A stretch of 64,000 bases of DNA from Aptenodytes patagonicus. Lineage: Eukaryota > Chordata > Aves > Sphenisciformes > Spheniscidae. The position numbers and the translations under genes were made by a program. Positions 12,701 to 25,000 of this stretch are shown here, in pieces. Where the stretch lies: NCBI RefSeq assembly GCF_965638725.1, contig NC_134951.1:102137811-102201810 (forward strand). Reading direction: 5' to 3'. Within the stretch, counting starts at the first letter, position 1; every line of letters begins with the position of its first letter. The notes under the pieces are model-generated. The model worked only from the letters and a program-made list of their open reading frames with translations. It made no database searches and was not told where the DNA came from.

Positions 12701-14776
12701 TCATCATCTATAGTACATATAAACCACTGTGCTCCAATTGTTTTTATACCCAGGAATACAATTTCTGCATTTGAGTGTCTTTCTCACTGACATCAATAAC
12801 GTTGTAAATTTGTCTAAATTCAGCAAGTAAAAACAAGGTTGAAAACTGTGTTTTATACCACTAGCTGCAGGGGGCATAAAATTACGGTAATTTGTGGCTT
12901 TACTATTGTCAGTCATGTACAAGAGTTTTCTCCAGTGGAAATTTATCACGCGCCTGGCACTGAGCGTACTACAGAGCTGCAAGGCTTTTTTCTAATACAA
13001 GGGCACTGAGAAATGCCCTGTGAAGTATATGAAGCTAAATATTCATTCACCTTTCTCTTGTCTTGCTTTTAGAAGGGACAAACCTGAAGCAAGCGCGTCC
13101 AAAGCGTTTGACAGTGGTGAGCTCTGCTGTAACCAGACAGCGCGCTTTTCTAGGTAACAATAACACTTGGACAAAATGCCTTTTTTACACGATTACTAGT
13201 AGGAGTTGTGGGTACCGGGGGAAGGCAGGAAAGCAGGTACAGCATGTGATGGGAACAGCCGGAGCCGCTGTGCGCAGGATTGCTGCAGGAGTGGTGGGAG
13301 GGTGCCAGCTTCTTAACTGTTCTCGCTGGCCTGAAATGCCCCTGCAGCTCTGTGGGGGTTGGCAACTCGTGCCTGTATTGCTAGGAATTACATGCCAAAA
13401 AGCTCATGAAATGATTGTATTAAGGGGATGCTAAAAGAGCAAAAAAAGTTGTTGGCGCTCTGCCTTTCTCAGCGGAGGTCAGAGTCTCTTGGGGCGATGG
13501 CTACCACAGGTTTGACCTCCGACTCACCCACCTGGGAATCTAAGGACTGCCTTGTGTAAGGTAACATCCTGCAGCTGGAGGCAGCTAAGTAGGGCAGCAC
13601 ACGTCCCGCTTTTCAAAGCTTTCTGTCTGTGCAGCACATTTTGTTGTTGCCTGGTTTGGAACTCCATGCTTTGGCTTTGTGCCTTTCTACAATTAGTTGA
13701 AGCACTGCCGCAAGGTGATTAGCTATTTTTAACTAAGAGTAGTAGAAGATTTGGGTGTTTGCTGAAAAGCAATCATTAAGATAATAGTTCTTTTAGGGCA
13801 CTCTTCTCAGCATCGTGACTTGCACCATGAGAAGGAAGATGTTCACTTGTGTCAGGGAGGAGCTGCTGGTGGAGGCTGGACTGGCATAGCAGAGGGGCTA
13901 CTTTTTTATTTTTCTTCTGACTTTCTCGGTGAAACATGAAGTCTCTTTTATTTTAAAAAAGTTTCTGTTGCTGTTTTCTAAACTCTTCCCCCAGCCCCCA
14001 GTAAATGACAGTGAGCAAAGGTGGTACTGTCTTGAAGAATGATGATGTTAACTGTTAACTAGTACGGTTGTATATCATCGCGAGGCTCGGTACGTTTTGT
14101 TTTTGACTACTTGTGAATGTTCATCGATTTCCAATTGCTACACATTTGCTTGAAAATCCAGTACTGAAGCAGTAGATGACTACCTTGTGGGCTAATTTGC
14201 TTGTGTACAAAATACAAATTATTTTTGAGGCAAGTGGCGCTCTTTGTGTACTCACCATATGGGTTCTGGCCAGTACTTTAACATTTATGCCTCTAAACCC
14301 ACTTGTTAAACGTGAAAAATTTAAACTGGGGCAGAAACAGTACTGAGATATGCTAGGAATCTTAGCAAAATCTGATTAGATGCTTAAAAAGGAGCAAAAG
14401 ATCCAAATGCGGTGTTGATGGGAGTTGCTGGTTCCGGAGCCATGATGTGAAGGTTGAGGGGGTCTGTTAAGTTGCCGTTTCTTAGCACTGGAAGCATTGA
14501 AAGTATCAAATTGTGACCATGAAAGGAAAATAACGCCAACAAAATTTGCAATTCAGAGTAAACGTGAGTTTGATTTAATGACAAAATAAACATCAACAGA
14601 CAGTTTTATAATTAATTCTATAAATTGGCAACAGCACTTTTATAAATTATGGATCTGAATTGCTTTTTAAATATTCCCTGAAAAAAAATTGTGAGCTATC
14701 ATAGGCATTACAGTTGTGTGTCTATATACATACGTATGTAATCTATTCATGCAGATACCTCTACATACACGCACAT

Positions 14777-14803
14777 TATATATATATATATATATATATA
14801 TAT
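14777..14803. repeat. (TA)n microsatellite
   Basis: An uninterrupted run of about 13 TA units lies in the LRPPRC-ABCG8 intergenic region and is likely to vary in length between individuals. Confidence 0.9.
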
Positions 14804-17800
14804 GCTTTTTAAAGCTCATCAGTTCTTAAAAGGGTTAAGCGGTTTTAAAATTACCTCAACCCACTGCTTAAACATTGTTGCCTTAATTAATAGCTGCTAA
14901 CATATGAAGGGCTTGTCTTGGCTCTCAGAGCATTTAAAAAAAAAAAAAGCAGCAGCATGTCACAGAGCTCCATGTACACTGTTTCTTGTCTACTGCCATT
15001 AAAATTCATCATTGTGGCTAAAACCCGAAAGGTTCGTTATTTCTGGTACAAGTGGATGTACCGACACCTGTAACTTCTTACCCACAGAGTCTCCTTGTGT
15101 TGCATATTGCCTGTGGTGGTTTGGGGGGTTTTTTAGAGGAATTTCGTGGGGGTTTTTAATGAAAAGGGATGGCTATTGATACTTGTTACTGATTTAGCAT
15201 TTCTGAATGCATTTTGCAGTGAACAAATATGGGATGCAACTTTCAACAGCTACTTATTAATTTAGCTTAGCCAGAGTGAAAGCCAGTCCTTTCCAAACGA
15301 CGAGTTAAAAGTATTTTGGAGGACTGCCACTACCCACGAGCCGATATGCAAAGCAGGGTTTCTGTAATCCATTTTCCAGTGCTAAAAAAGTTTGTCTCTT
15401 TTGCCAAGTGGAGAGACTGCATAAACTTGGAGTGGAGGTTGGGGAAGAACTTCCCACCTCTCCCTGTCTTAAATACTTCAAGTAATAAGGGCAAATTTTT
15501 CTTACCTGTTTCTTTACAGAAGACACCACCTCTACTGCATAGAGGTATGTAACAACACACCGTTCTGTTGTCCACACGGTACTTTATAGTATCCACGTAA
15601 CCAACGCAGATTTTTTTTATTCCGAATTTGGTGGTTTTTCCTTACAAATACCGTTGTTGCTTGTATCTGATGTTCCCATTCCCAAATTCGATGTGTATGC
15701 AGACTGAAGCCCCGTAGCCTGTTGCACCGGGCAGCTCAAACAGCGGTGGGGCAAAACAGCTTGGAAACTCTGCAACTGATTAAACGTGGTGCCTGTTCAA
15801 AATCAGTTTTGCACTGACATGGTTGCCTGCAGTAGCAGGGACCATGACTTACAGCTGAGGAGATCTTTTTCCGAACCTGGCCAGGGAGAGCAAAGATGGT
15901 AGCGGGTGAATCCTTGGGACGGCGGCGTTGTCGGACAGGCCGGCAGTGCTCTGCTGGAATGGCAGATCTGCCTTACCGCAGTGCTTAAGTCCGTAACAAA
16001 CTAAACGTTGCCGTGTGTGGAAAGGACAGTACGATGAGTTTTGCGCAGTGTCTTGCTCGTGACCTTTAGTCTCTGTCGAGATTGTTGCGGGCTGCTGTAA
16101 CTTCGGTTGTACTGATAGAGGGAGCGCGGGCAGGAGAGCACACCGAGCTGCTGCTGACACAGGGGAGTCTAGGGAAAGGGAACGGCTACTCTGAAACTTG
16201 GAAAGCAAAGCTGTGCTGAAACTAAATTATGACATTTAGCCTTGGTTAGAACTCCCGGGAAGATTTCTATTCCCTCGCTAACCACTTGTTTTTGCAGCAG
16301 CAGCTCCGCTGTGGAAGTGTGAAACCTTTTCCGCACAAAACTGACACGAAGGTAGAGGCCAAAGCATACAGCGTGACCCTCACTGGCTGAGAGGTGCGTA
16401 ATTCCCCCAAACTCGTACTATTTTTCAGCTCCCGGTGGTGCGAGTGGGGCAGGCTGTGTGTCATCCACCCACTCTTCGCCGTGCTCTTCTCTGTACACAG
16501 CCCCACAGCATGCTATTGTTAGGCACGAACGCTAATTGCTGGTATTTCAAGGCTCCTATCTTCTTATTGCTAAAGCCTGTAACAATAATCACAGCCTATA
16601 TTCCCCATCTCTAGGCATCAAGGAAACAAGATACGATCATAGGCAGTGCGCTCATGTAATTGTAGTATATAGAATATGAGCTTTTTCTCTGTAAACACAG
16701 GCCTGGCCACATCCTATGATAGCTCTTCCTACACTCCATACGATGGCTGTTCCTAGGCTCACCGCTCAAGTCCCCATTATGTATACATCTACCCTTGTCA
16801 TAACACCACCTCTGAAACACTCACACCGTTTGGTCCTGCTGCATAATGTTAAGAGGGTGGAATTTTAAATTGAAAAAGGCTGTTTAAGTAATGTCAGCAG
16901 CCTGACTAATTTCACAAAAGGAAGGAAATTCAAAGTTAAGGCTATGGTATATTCTTATCTAGATGCCTGAAGATTTCTGTGCGTGACAATATGCCCCTGA
17001 AATTCAGAGCTGTCCCTTACGTCTTTAATTTCTCCCATTGTGTCTCTCCTTTTTTTTATTAAACATCAAGGTGAATTCACAACAGAGAGTCAGCCTAGAA
17101 TTTAATCCTCTAAATACCTTGAAAATAGAGGTTTAGACTAGAAGTACCAATATATACCCTTAAAACTTCAGTGTAATAGAAAAGAGATTCTAATCACAAC
17201 AGATCATTACAAAGAAGAGTAAACCACTGTAAAAAAAATTAAGTGTCTTAAATATAATAAAAAGGAATAATTAAGAATCAAACAGGAAGCTGCTATTCTG
17301 ACAATTTAATGATGCTGAATTGGACTGAAAGAATTGGCTTTGCCATTAAAAGGCAATGAAAATCTGATAATTTCAAAATGGCACTAGGATCAGATCAAGT
17401 GGGGGGGTTTTTTTTGGTTGGTTTTTTTTTTAAATCAAATGCAGCAGAACCAGAAAGAAATGGTGGAATTCACCTTAGAAAAACCTTGGAGTGTTTTGGA
17501 TTCCTACTGCTGCCTGGGGCTGAAGCTGTTATTTTATCAGACCTGCTTAACATCATTAGACTAGGGTCTTCCTGGGAATTTATTACCACGTGGAACCTGT
17601 GGAAAGTAATGTGGCAGCCCTAATTGCCAAATAAAATAATAAATATTGATGTTCTTTCATTCTTACTTCTTTAAAAAAAAAAAAAAAAAGGGTTTCTATA
17701 ACAGTATCCGGGGCATTATAGCCAATTACACTAGGAGTTTTCCACTGTGTGCAACATGTAAATGAAAGTAGAGTAGACGATGTGCTTTGGGTCTCTGTGT

Positions 17801-18889
17801 GTAAGCACAGAGAGATGCATCCAAACATTTAAAATCAAGCAAGCTAATCTCATAAAATGCTCGCAACAACTGTACACCCGACTTGCACACGCCCTTACCA
17901 TGACTGTGTGTGAATTACAGCCATTTGTTTACTGTTACTCATTTTCTGAGCATTTGTGTCTTATGGCTGAGCATAACTAGGTGCACGATTACAAGCATTT
18001 CATAGATTGCACCATTAGAGTTTTAATTACTGGAGGGGCAGGTTTGGTATTTTCTACCCGTGAATCTTAGGAACCAAACTTGGCAAATTGCTGCGATGTG
18101 TATTGCCGTGGAGAAAGATGTGATTAATAACAATCAATTGGTATGTATTTATACTGTAGAAATAAATCCAGGAAGGTAAGCTAAAATTATTCGTTACAAG
18201 AAATCGTCTGTACAGTGAGAAAATACCCATTTTGGGCACCAACAGCCTCTAACTGGAACACAAAGGCAAAGCCTTAAAATGCATAAGCAAGTAGAAACAA
18301 CACAGAATTGTTAACAGTTGTCTCTTCCATCCTTGCATGTTCTCCTGAAGCATCAGCGAAATCTTCTGCGTTGCTTGCCTCTACGCTGTTCTTACGAGTG
18401 CTGAATGTTACACATGCTACAGAAAGTGGTGTTTTGCCTGTGCTGATCCCACGTCTCTCTCTGCTCCCCGGATTAAGTACGTGATCGCTACACGTTCAAA
18501 CAGTATGGGCTAAAACATCAGCTATTACTAAGTGGGATGGGTCCTTTTAAATCAGTGGCCTATAGCTCAAGAGTATTTCCAGGCGTGGAGAACTCTCGTC
18601 ACCTATAAAAACTGTACGTCAAACAAACAAACGGCACCCCCCCAACCCCCCAACCCCCAGCCCCAGGCTGAAGCCCCAGTTTGAGGCAGGTTCTGCGGAG
18701 GAGCCCAGCCTGCCTTCCCACTCCTGGTGTTCTGCTGCCATCCCGTGGCCAGCCGGGCTGGCGTCACCCGCCGCTCCCAGCGGGTCCCCGCTCTCCCCCT
18801 GCGGGGGTGACCAAAAAGAAGCTCGCGGGCTTTCCCTGCTTTCTTGCAAGGGACGCCGTAACCTGCCGCCTCCTCGGCGGGGCTTGCTG

Positions 18890-19027
18890 TTACCAGTCTT
18901 GGCTTGATTTCTGCTTGATGAACCTCAGCGATAAGTAGTATAGAAGCAGGAAACCGCAAACGATACCAGCGAGGACGAGATAGCTTACGTAGAGAGGGTG
19001 GGAGTCCAGGTCCAGAGCCCGAGTGAC
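18890..19027 (-). CDS. ABCG8: ABCG8 exon 13 with stop
   Basis: It encodes [20 protein letters not shown], then the last membrane segment [17 protein letters not shown] and the tail KQKSSQDW before TAA. The tail matches the mammalian RFIKQKPSQDW end. Confidence 0.96.
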   Translation of the reverse strand, partial: VTRALDLDSHPLYVSYLVLAGIVCGFLLLYYLSLRFIKQKSSQDW

Positions 19028-22000
19028 CTGTAACCACGGACAACGCAAAATTAGGAACGGACACGCAATTTTCATGCTGGATCTGTGAAGCGTGTTTTAC
19101 GTGTGAGCTTCCCTGGCCCCCTGCCGCCTTTTCCCTGGGTTTCCAGCTGGATGGGACTTTCAGGGTGGTTTGATAGCTGGTTACAGCTACGCTATGGCTA
19201 GGGGCTGCGGTACTTCAGAAGAACACAGCTCAGCTTCCAAACAACTTCAGCACGCGCGTCGTTGGGGCTTGTGTAGAAAATAGTTGCCCTTTATTCTTTT
19301 CTTTTCTTTCTTTTTTTCTTTCTCCTCCACTAAGAAGAAAGGGATAAAAGGAGTGACTGCTGCAGGGACATCTGTAGGGACAAATTTAAAATACACCAAG
19401 TGTAGCATGACTTCGCATACTGATTTAGCGCTTGCCAAATTTGAGGCCTACAACGTCTACTTAAATATGATGGGCGTATAAACAGCATTCTAATTAGTTA
19501 TCAAATGTTTGTAACAATTTTTATTAGTGACTTACAAGTTTCCCTGGTATTTGAAATGTAGTATTTCCAACAGTCATTTCATATGTGAGGTCAGTGAACT
19601 GAATTTGCATCATGCCTTGAAAATTCCATCTGAGAAAAGAGATTTTAGAAACCCAAAATGGAACTGGAAAAAAAAAAAAATGGCAGAAAGAAAGAAACTG
19701 ATATACATACACAAAACTTACTTGAGACCTCAAAAACTGCTGTGTTGCTGCCAAATACAGCAGGTTTGTCTAATTTCTTGACAACGAGAGGCTGTAACCA
19801 TATAACAGTTTATTATTGGACAAAATGGCAGATATACTTTATATTATTGCATGGAGATGGAAAATTAGGAGAGCGCCAATATCCATATCCATCAAACTCC
19901 CGCTGTCAACTGAGTCTCACTGGAGCTCAGTCTTCATTTGCTGGATATAATTCTTTTTACTGAAAAATTTAGCAACCGTGTAAGAATCGAGCCTCTCACT
20001 AGTGCTTTTTTGACCAAACTTACTGTTACCTCATTTTCACATGGAGAAACTGATGTAAAATGAACGATCTGACTCCACTGTCACCACCCAAAAAGATAAT
20101 TGCAAAGGTGGGAATAAAGCTGAGTTTTCCTGCACAGGACACGTTCAGCCTCCCAACAACCAGTCACTAATGGAAACCATCGACGTTTCAGTTCAGAGGG
20201 ATGGTGGGAGCTTTGTCTTACCTGTCCAGAGGTTTTCCAGGCTTATCACAAAACCACCGCTCAGGTAGAACGATGTGAAAAGGACGTTGCCGAAGAAGGC
20301 TGAGAGCTGTAACGTCGGCAGCAGTGCTGCCACCCAAAGTGCCATCGCGCGGGCACTATATACAGCCAGCCACACCGAGAGGAAGTTCAGCAGGAAATGT
20401 TCTGGTTCAGGAATGAGGTTTGCCAGCCAGTAGATGGGAACCCCATAAATTATAACGAAAGCGCAGTGCTCCGGGAGCTCCCCGAAAATCTGTTCAGGAA
20501 GAAAAAAAAAAAAAAAAAAAGAAAAATAAGTTGAACGATAATCACAAAACCTTCTGAGATGCACCTCAATGTACTTACAGATGTTTTATAAACATTTATA
20601 AATGTTTATAAACATTTTATAAACAATGTTTATAAAAACTACAGGAAATACTCCCTTAAAAAGCAATCATCTCCCTGTTAGGTGTTGTCAGTGACATGCA
20701 AAAACAATCCACAACAAAAATCGAAATCCTCACTAATTTTTTCTCCAGTTGTGACAATTCCTATAACTAATTGTTAAAATGAGAGGATTCTTGTTGTGGA
20801 TTAGATGTCTTGTTTTGTAACAGTTTTGGCAGCTTCTAAGAATTGAAGGCACTTTCCCTGAGAGCTGGTGCGCTTGGTAACAGTAATACTGTTACTGACT
20901 CATTGCAACTGTATGTTTTGTCCAAATTTGGTTGAACATAGTGTGAGATCAAATTTGAGACAAATTTGGCTGTTGGTCACTTCCCCACTTTGTCCCAAAG
21001 GCAGTCCAGTTAGTAACTACTCAATTTATTGTGAAAAAAAAAACCCCCATGCTTAGGATTTTCTCAAATATCTAAAGATATGTATAGAGAGTATTACGAT
21101 TATTTCTTCTGAAAAGGGTTGCTACTATCCTCTAATACTAAGGTTGTAACAAAGTACATCGATTTCTCTATGAATAATGTGCAATCTTTGTGACACAATG
21201 CAAAGAATATATTTCTCTGGCAACCACTAATAAGCATTTAAAATCTTGTGCAGAAATGGAAACCTAAATTACAGATGCCATGGCAGGCAGAACTCATCTA
21301 ACAGTGGCAACATCACAAAGAAGGGATTATTCTAAACCCTTGTGAAAAAGAGAATGTAATTTTTTAGAAGTTCTAATTTATTTCCAGAAACTCTGGCTCT
21401 TAATACAATTGTTTGTCTCTGACCAGTATAGGCCCAAACGACTACTGGAAACAGTTAGCACTTTGTCATTTCTGTTTTACCTTTGCTTTAGCATTTAATA
21501 CGAATATTCTGTTTTACAGATCAAGACATGTAATCAACCTTTCAAAGATGCTTCAGCGAATGAAATATGCAGGTATGTAAAACTGTAAACCCTCAAATCT
21601 GAGTTTGAGATTTCTCAAATTCTGGCCAAACAACCCAGTGGAAGATTATTCTTTGGCTTTTCTGGGGTGGGATCTCAGCCATGACTTATGGCAACAGATC
21701 TAAAGTAGTGTGAGGTTTAATCCATTAATGTCAAGGAAGTAAGAACGATAGCCTTAGCTGGCAGACACACAAGAACAAAGTCCGATATGAATGTGATCAT
21801 TTATACAACAAGGCTTTGGTTTGTTTGTGGTTTTTAATGTTAAAGCCGGCTCTTTGTATTTCCTGGCAACAAAACCAATTACCTTAGCAAAGAAGTACGG
21901 GCTAACAGAGTACATTCCATCTTCCAAGTCATGATAAAGCATAGCTCTTTCCGAGTGACCTGCAGGGTAGGAACAAACAGGTTGGTTTCATCCTAGGGTT

Positions 22001-25000
22001 GCATTAATAAGCATAATTTTTTCATTGATTTATGAATGTTCTGATTTTGATCGCTTGCAACATTTACAAGAAAACTGACACTTACATTTCGCAATAACAT
22101 CCAAAATCACTGTGAACGGGATTAGTGCACCTAACATGTACAATAGTGCTGTTGTGTCACGAATAGACAGTCTGGTTTTCTCATGGCCATAGTACAAAAA
22201 TCCAATTAATAATGACATGAGGAGGGCCTCAAATCCATGGATTAATAACGTTGAAAGATCTCTGAAGTCATTGGAGACTTGACGACTAGGAAAACAGCAA
22301 CATTGACCATAAGGTATAGTACTTACTAATGCCGGTTACATTCAGATATGTTGCCCCAAACGCTCTGCTACAATCAATTCGTGGAACTCGCTGACTTTGA
22401 GTAGGACAGGAGTTGGGCTGTTGGTTTCTGTAAAGGATTTCACCCAACCGAAGCTATTGAGCGTCTGTAGCTGCCTAGTATTTCAGGTCTGAAATGCTGA
22501 AAGCTTGAAGGAAGGCAATGGGGATGGGACAGTCTGATTTCGGAGACGCAGAAGCAATTACTTCACTTATAGAAGTCTCTCTGTTAAGGACCTGTAGCAT
22601 ACGCTAACAATAGCTGCTACTGGTAGTGATGTTTTACATGTATTAAACCAGTTGATCATAGTTCTTTTGAGTACACAAGCATGAGACCCAACTACAACAC
22701 TCACCTATGCTGGCTATAACCAGTGAAGCCTCCTGGCTTCAAATCTGAGGCAGAGGCGTGAGGATGGCAATGCCTGAGCCTACCATGTGGCTGCCCGGGC
22801 TTGCTGAGGGTTGAGTCACCACGATTCGGCATGGGTATCAGGATGGCAGCACCCAGAACCGGGACGCACGTTCCCCAACCTGGAGGCTCCTTGTGCTGCT
22901 TAAAGCCGCCGGCTCCCAGCGATGTGAGCTGGAGGTGACTGTGTCTGGAAGGAGCCCTGGGGCAGAAAGTGGGGGCCATACATCTGGCTGCTGTCCTGCT
23001 CAGGGGGCTGGGCTGAGCTGGTATAGCAACACCTCTGCTCTACGGCTTGCTCAGGCCTAGCACTAGCTCTGCACTTTCAGCACACGCTCAGTTCTCATCT
23101 TGTGCTTCTTTCTTATGCTTTAAAATACAAATGGGCATGATACATAACTGTTTATTGCTGGGGATAAGGTTACCTTAATAATATAGTGAACTGCTTTAAG
23201 AGTCCTGGTAACTGATCACTTGAACAGTAAGGCATGTTGATAGCCTCTTCTGAATTTAAATGGGACCTGCCCAAAAGAAAAGAGAAAAAAAACCTGAAAT
23301 TATCACAGGCTGTAGCTGTTATTCCTGATCTGCTGTATGGCACTCTTTTCTTTACCTTTGCTTGCTGAATGTGGTTACAATGTTATCTCCTTCAGTAACT
23401 TTCCATAAGAAATCATCAAAATCCTTGACTTTTTCTAGGAACAAGTTGGCCAGAGTGTTTGCTCTTTTTCGGCTTTCCGTCTCCTTTTCTGCGGTCTGTT
23501 TATCGATACTGGTCAAATCAACTGCAAGACATTATTTGACATGAGTCCATATGCTACAGATGCGATAGCTTTATGATGTGTTTAGAATCAGAGATTTCAT
23601 TGTGAACAGACAGTGCGACCTGTGTGCATGCATTAAGCTACAATGGTCAAAATTTATAAGTTACTTTAGGTAATTAGAGAAGAACAGATTGTTAATGCGT
23701 ATTTTGTCTTGGGAGATGTTTCTTATCTAGTCATTCAATGAATCACCGAGAGATTTCATAATTGTTTATTATAATATTGTAAACTACTATTTCAGATTTT
23801 TCTAAATTGAATAATGGCTTGAGAGGGGCGCTGAGAATAAACAGTCTGAATTTCCTTCCTGGCATGTAGGCTTTTACAATCTGCTATGTGACTTTGACTT
23901 AAATCACATGTGTTTTCTCCATCTGCAAAATGATAGTTATCATCTTTTTGTATCTTAGAGAGGTGCCATAAACTTTACCTGATACTGAGAAAGCCCAAGA
24001 AGAGTATTATCCAAGGACAACATAGTAGCAGCAACCATAGTTGACTTAGCATTATTTTTTTCCTTAACCAAATGATTTTTTTTTTAAATCTAAACTTTTA
24101 ATAGTGTTTTCCAATGCTGACCTTCAGTGCAGAGTGACAATACCTGACGTTTTGCAGATGCTTTCTGAGAGAACTATCGCTGCACATTTTGTAACTCCTT
24201 ACATTGAGCTGATCATCTCTGTTCAGCCACTCTTCAGCAGGAGTCCATCAGAAATGAGTTGCAACCTGCCCTACCTCTTCCCTTCTGCCATGGTCTCCTG
24301 TTTCTCTATCAGACATGCAGCCGGCATTTGTGTGTTTCTGTCAGGTGCTCCTTCATGCTGTGGCATCCTCTACCATCCTGTCCCATTTCCACCTTCTCGC
24401 TGCCCATATTTCTCTTCTCTTCCTATGGGTACTGACTCTGTGCATACCGCTAAATGATCTTCCACCTCCCTTTCTAATTCCTCCCCGCCTCCATGTCGTA
24501 GGGGTTTGTCTCTGTAACTACAGGCTACAAGTTTCCCCAGGATTGCCTCATATTCTCCATTCCCATACGGGGGTGCTGCAAGCCTTCCTCAAGGCTGTGC
24601 TTGGCTGAGGACTGCTCTGAACCAAGGTGGTGACAAAGGTCTTTTTGCAGGGCTTGACACTGAGGTTAACTTCTGTTTATCTCTGCACAGCTGATACGAG
24701 CTGACACCGCCTGCCATATAGGCACAGCTGAAGAAGTTACTCCAGAGCATTGAGGCTGGTGTCCGTACAAGGTTTCCTAGCCAACTTGAGTGCAAAGACC
24801 TAAGGGCTGGAACTGAACCAACCTCTGTGGTAAGAGACTACTGCCATCAGATTAACAGGGCCAGATTCCCTTTGCGAGCTGCAAAAAACAGAAGAGGAAT
24901 GGATTTGGAACCATGTAGTTAACTTTCTTTGAGAAGAGGACTAAAAGGATTGCTGTTCTGGGTTTGGTTTTTCTCCCTTCCAATGTGCTCTGTTGGGCAG

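Larger units (their letters stand above)
6690..18889. other. Intergenic region between LRPPRC and ABCG8 3' ends
   Basis: Twelve kilobases lie between two converging gene ends. I found no ORF with recognisable homology, no convincing exon chain and no recognised transposon. Sequence from roughly 8 to 16.5 kb contains more CG dinucleotides than the AT-rich flanks. Short repeats are a GT run near 9,721-9,739, a TA run at 14,777-14,803 and scattered homopolymers. The ABCG8 3' UTR must occupy the right-hand end, but I see no canonical minus-strand AATAAA close to the stop. Confidence 0.6.

Noticed and set aside
13063-13434. 123-codon ORF in the intergenic gap
   Set aside because: No recognisable domain, shadowed by an ORF on the other strand, no exon partners.
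24104-24608. Two overlapping plus-strand ORFs in ABCG8 intron 6
   Set aside because: CT-rich sequence giving Ser/Leu/Pro-rich frames, opposite strand to the gene, no domain.
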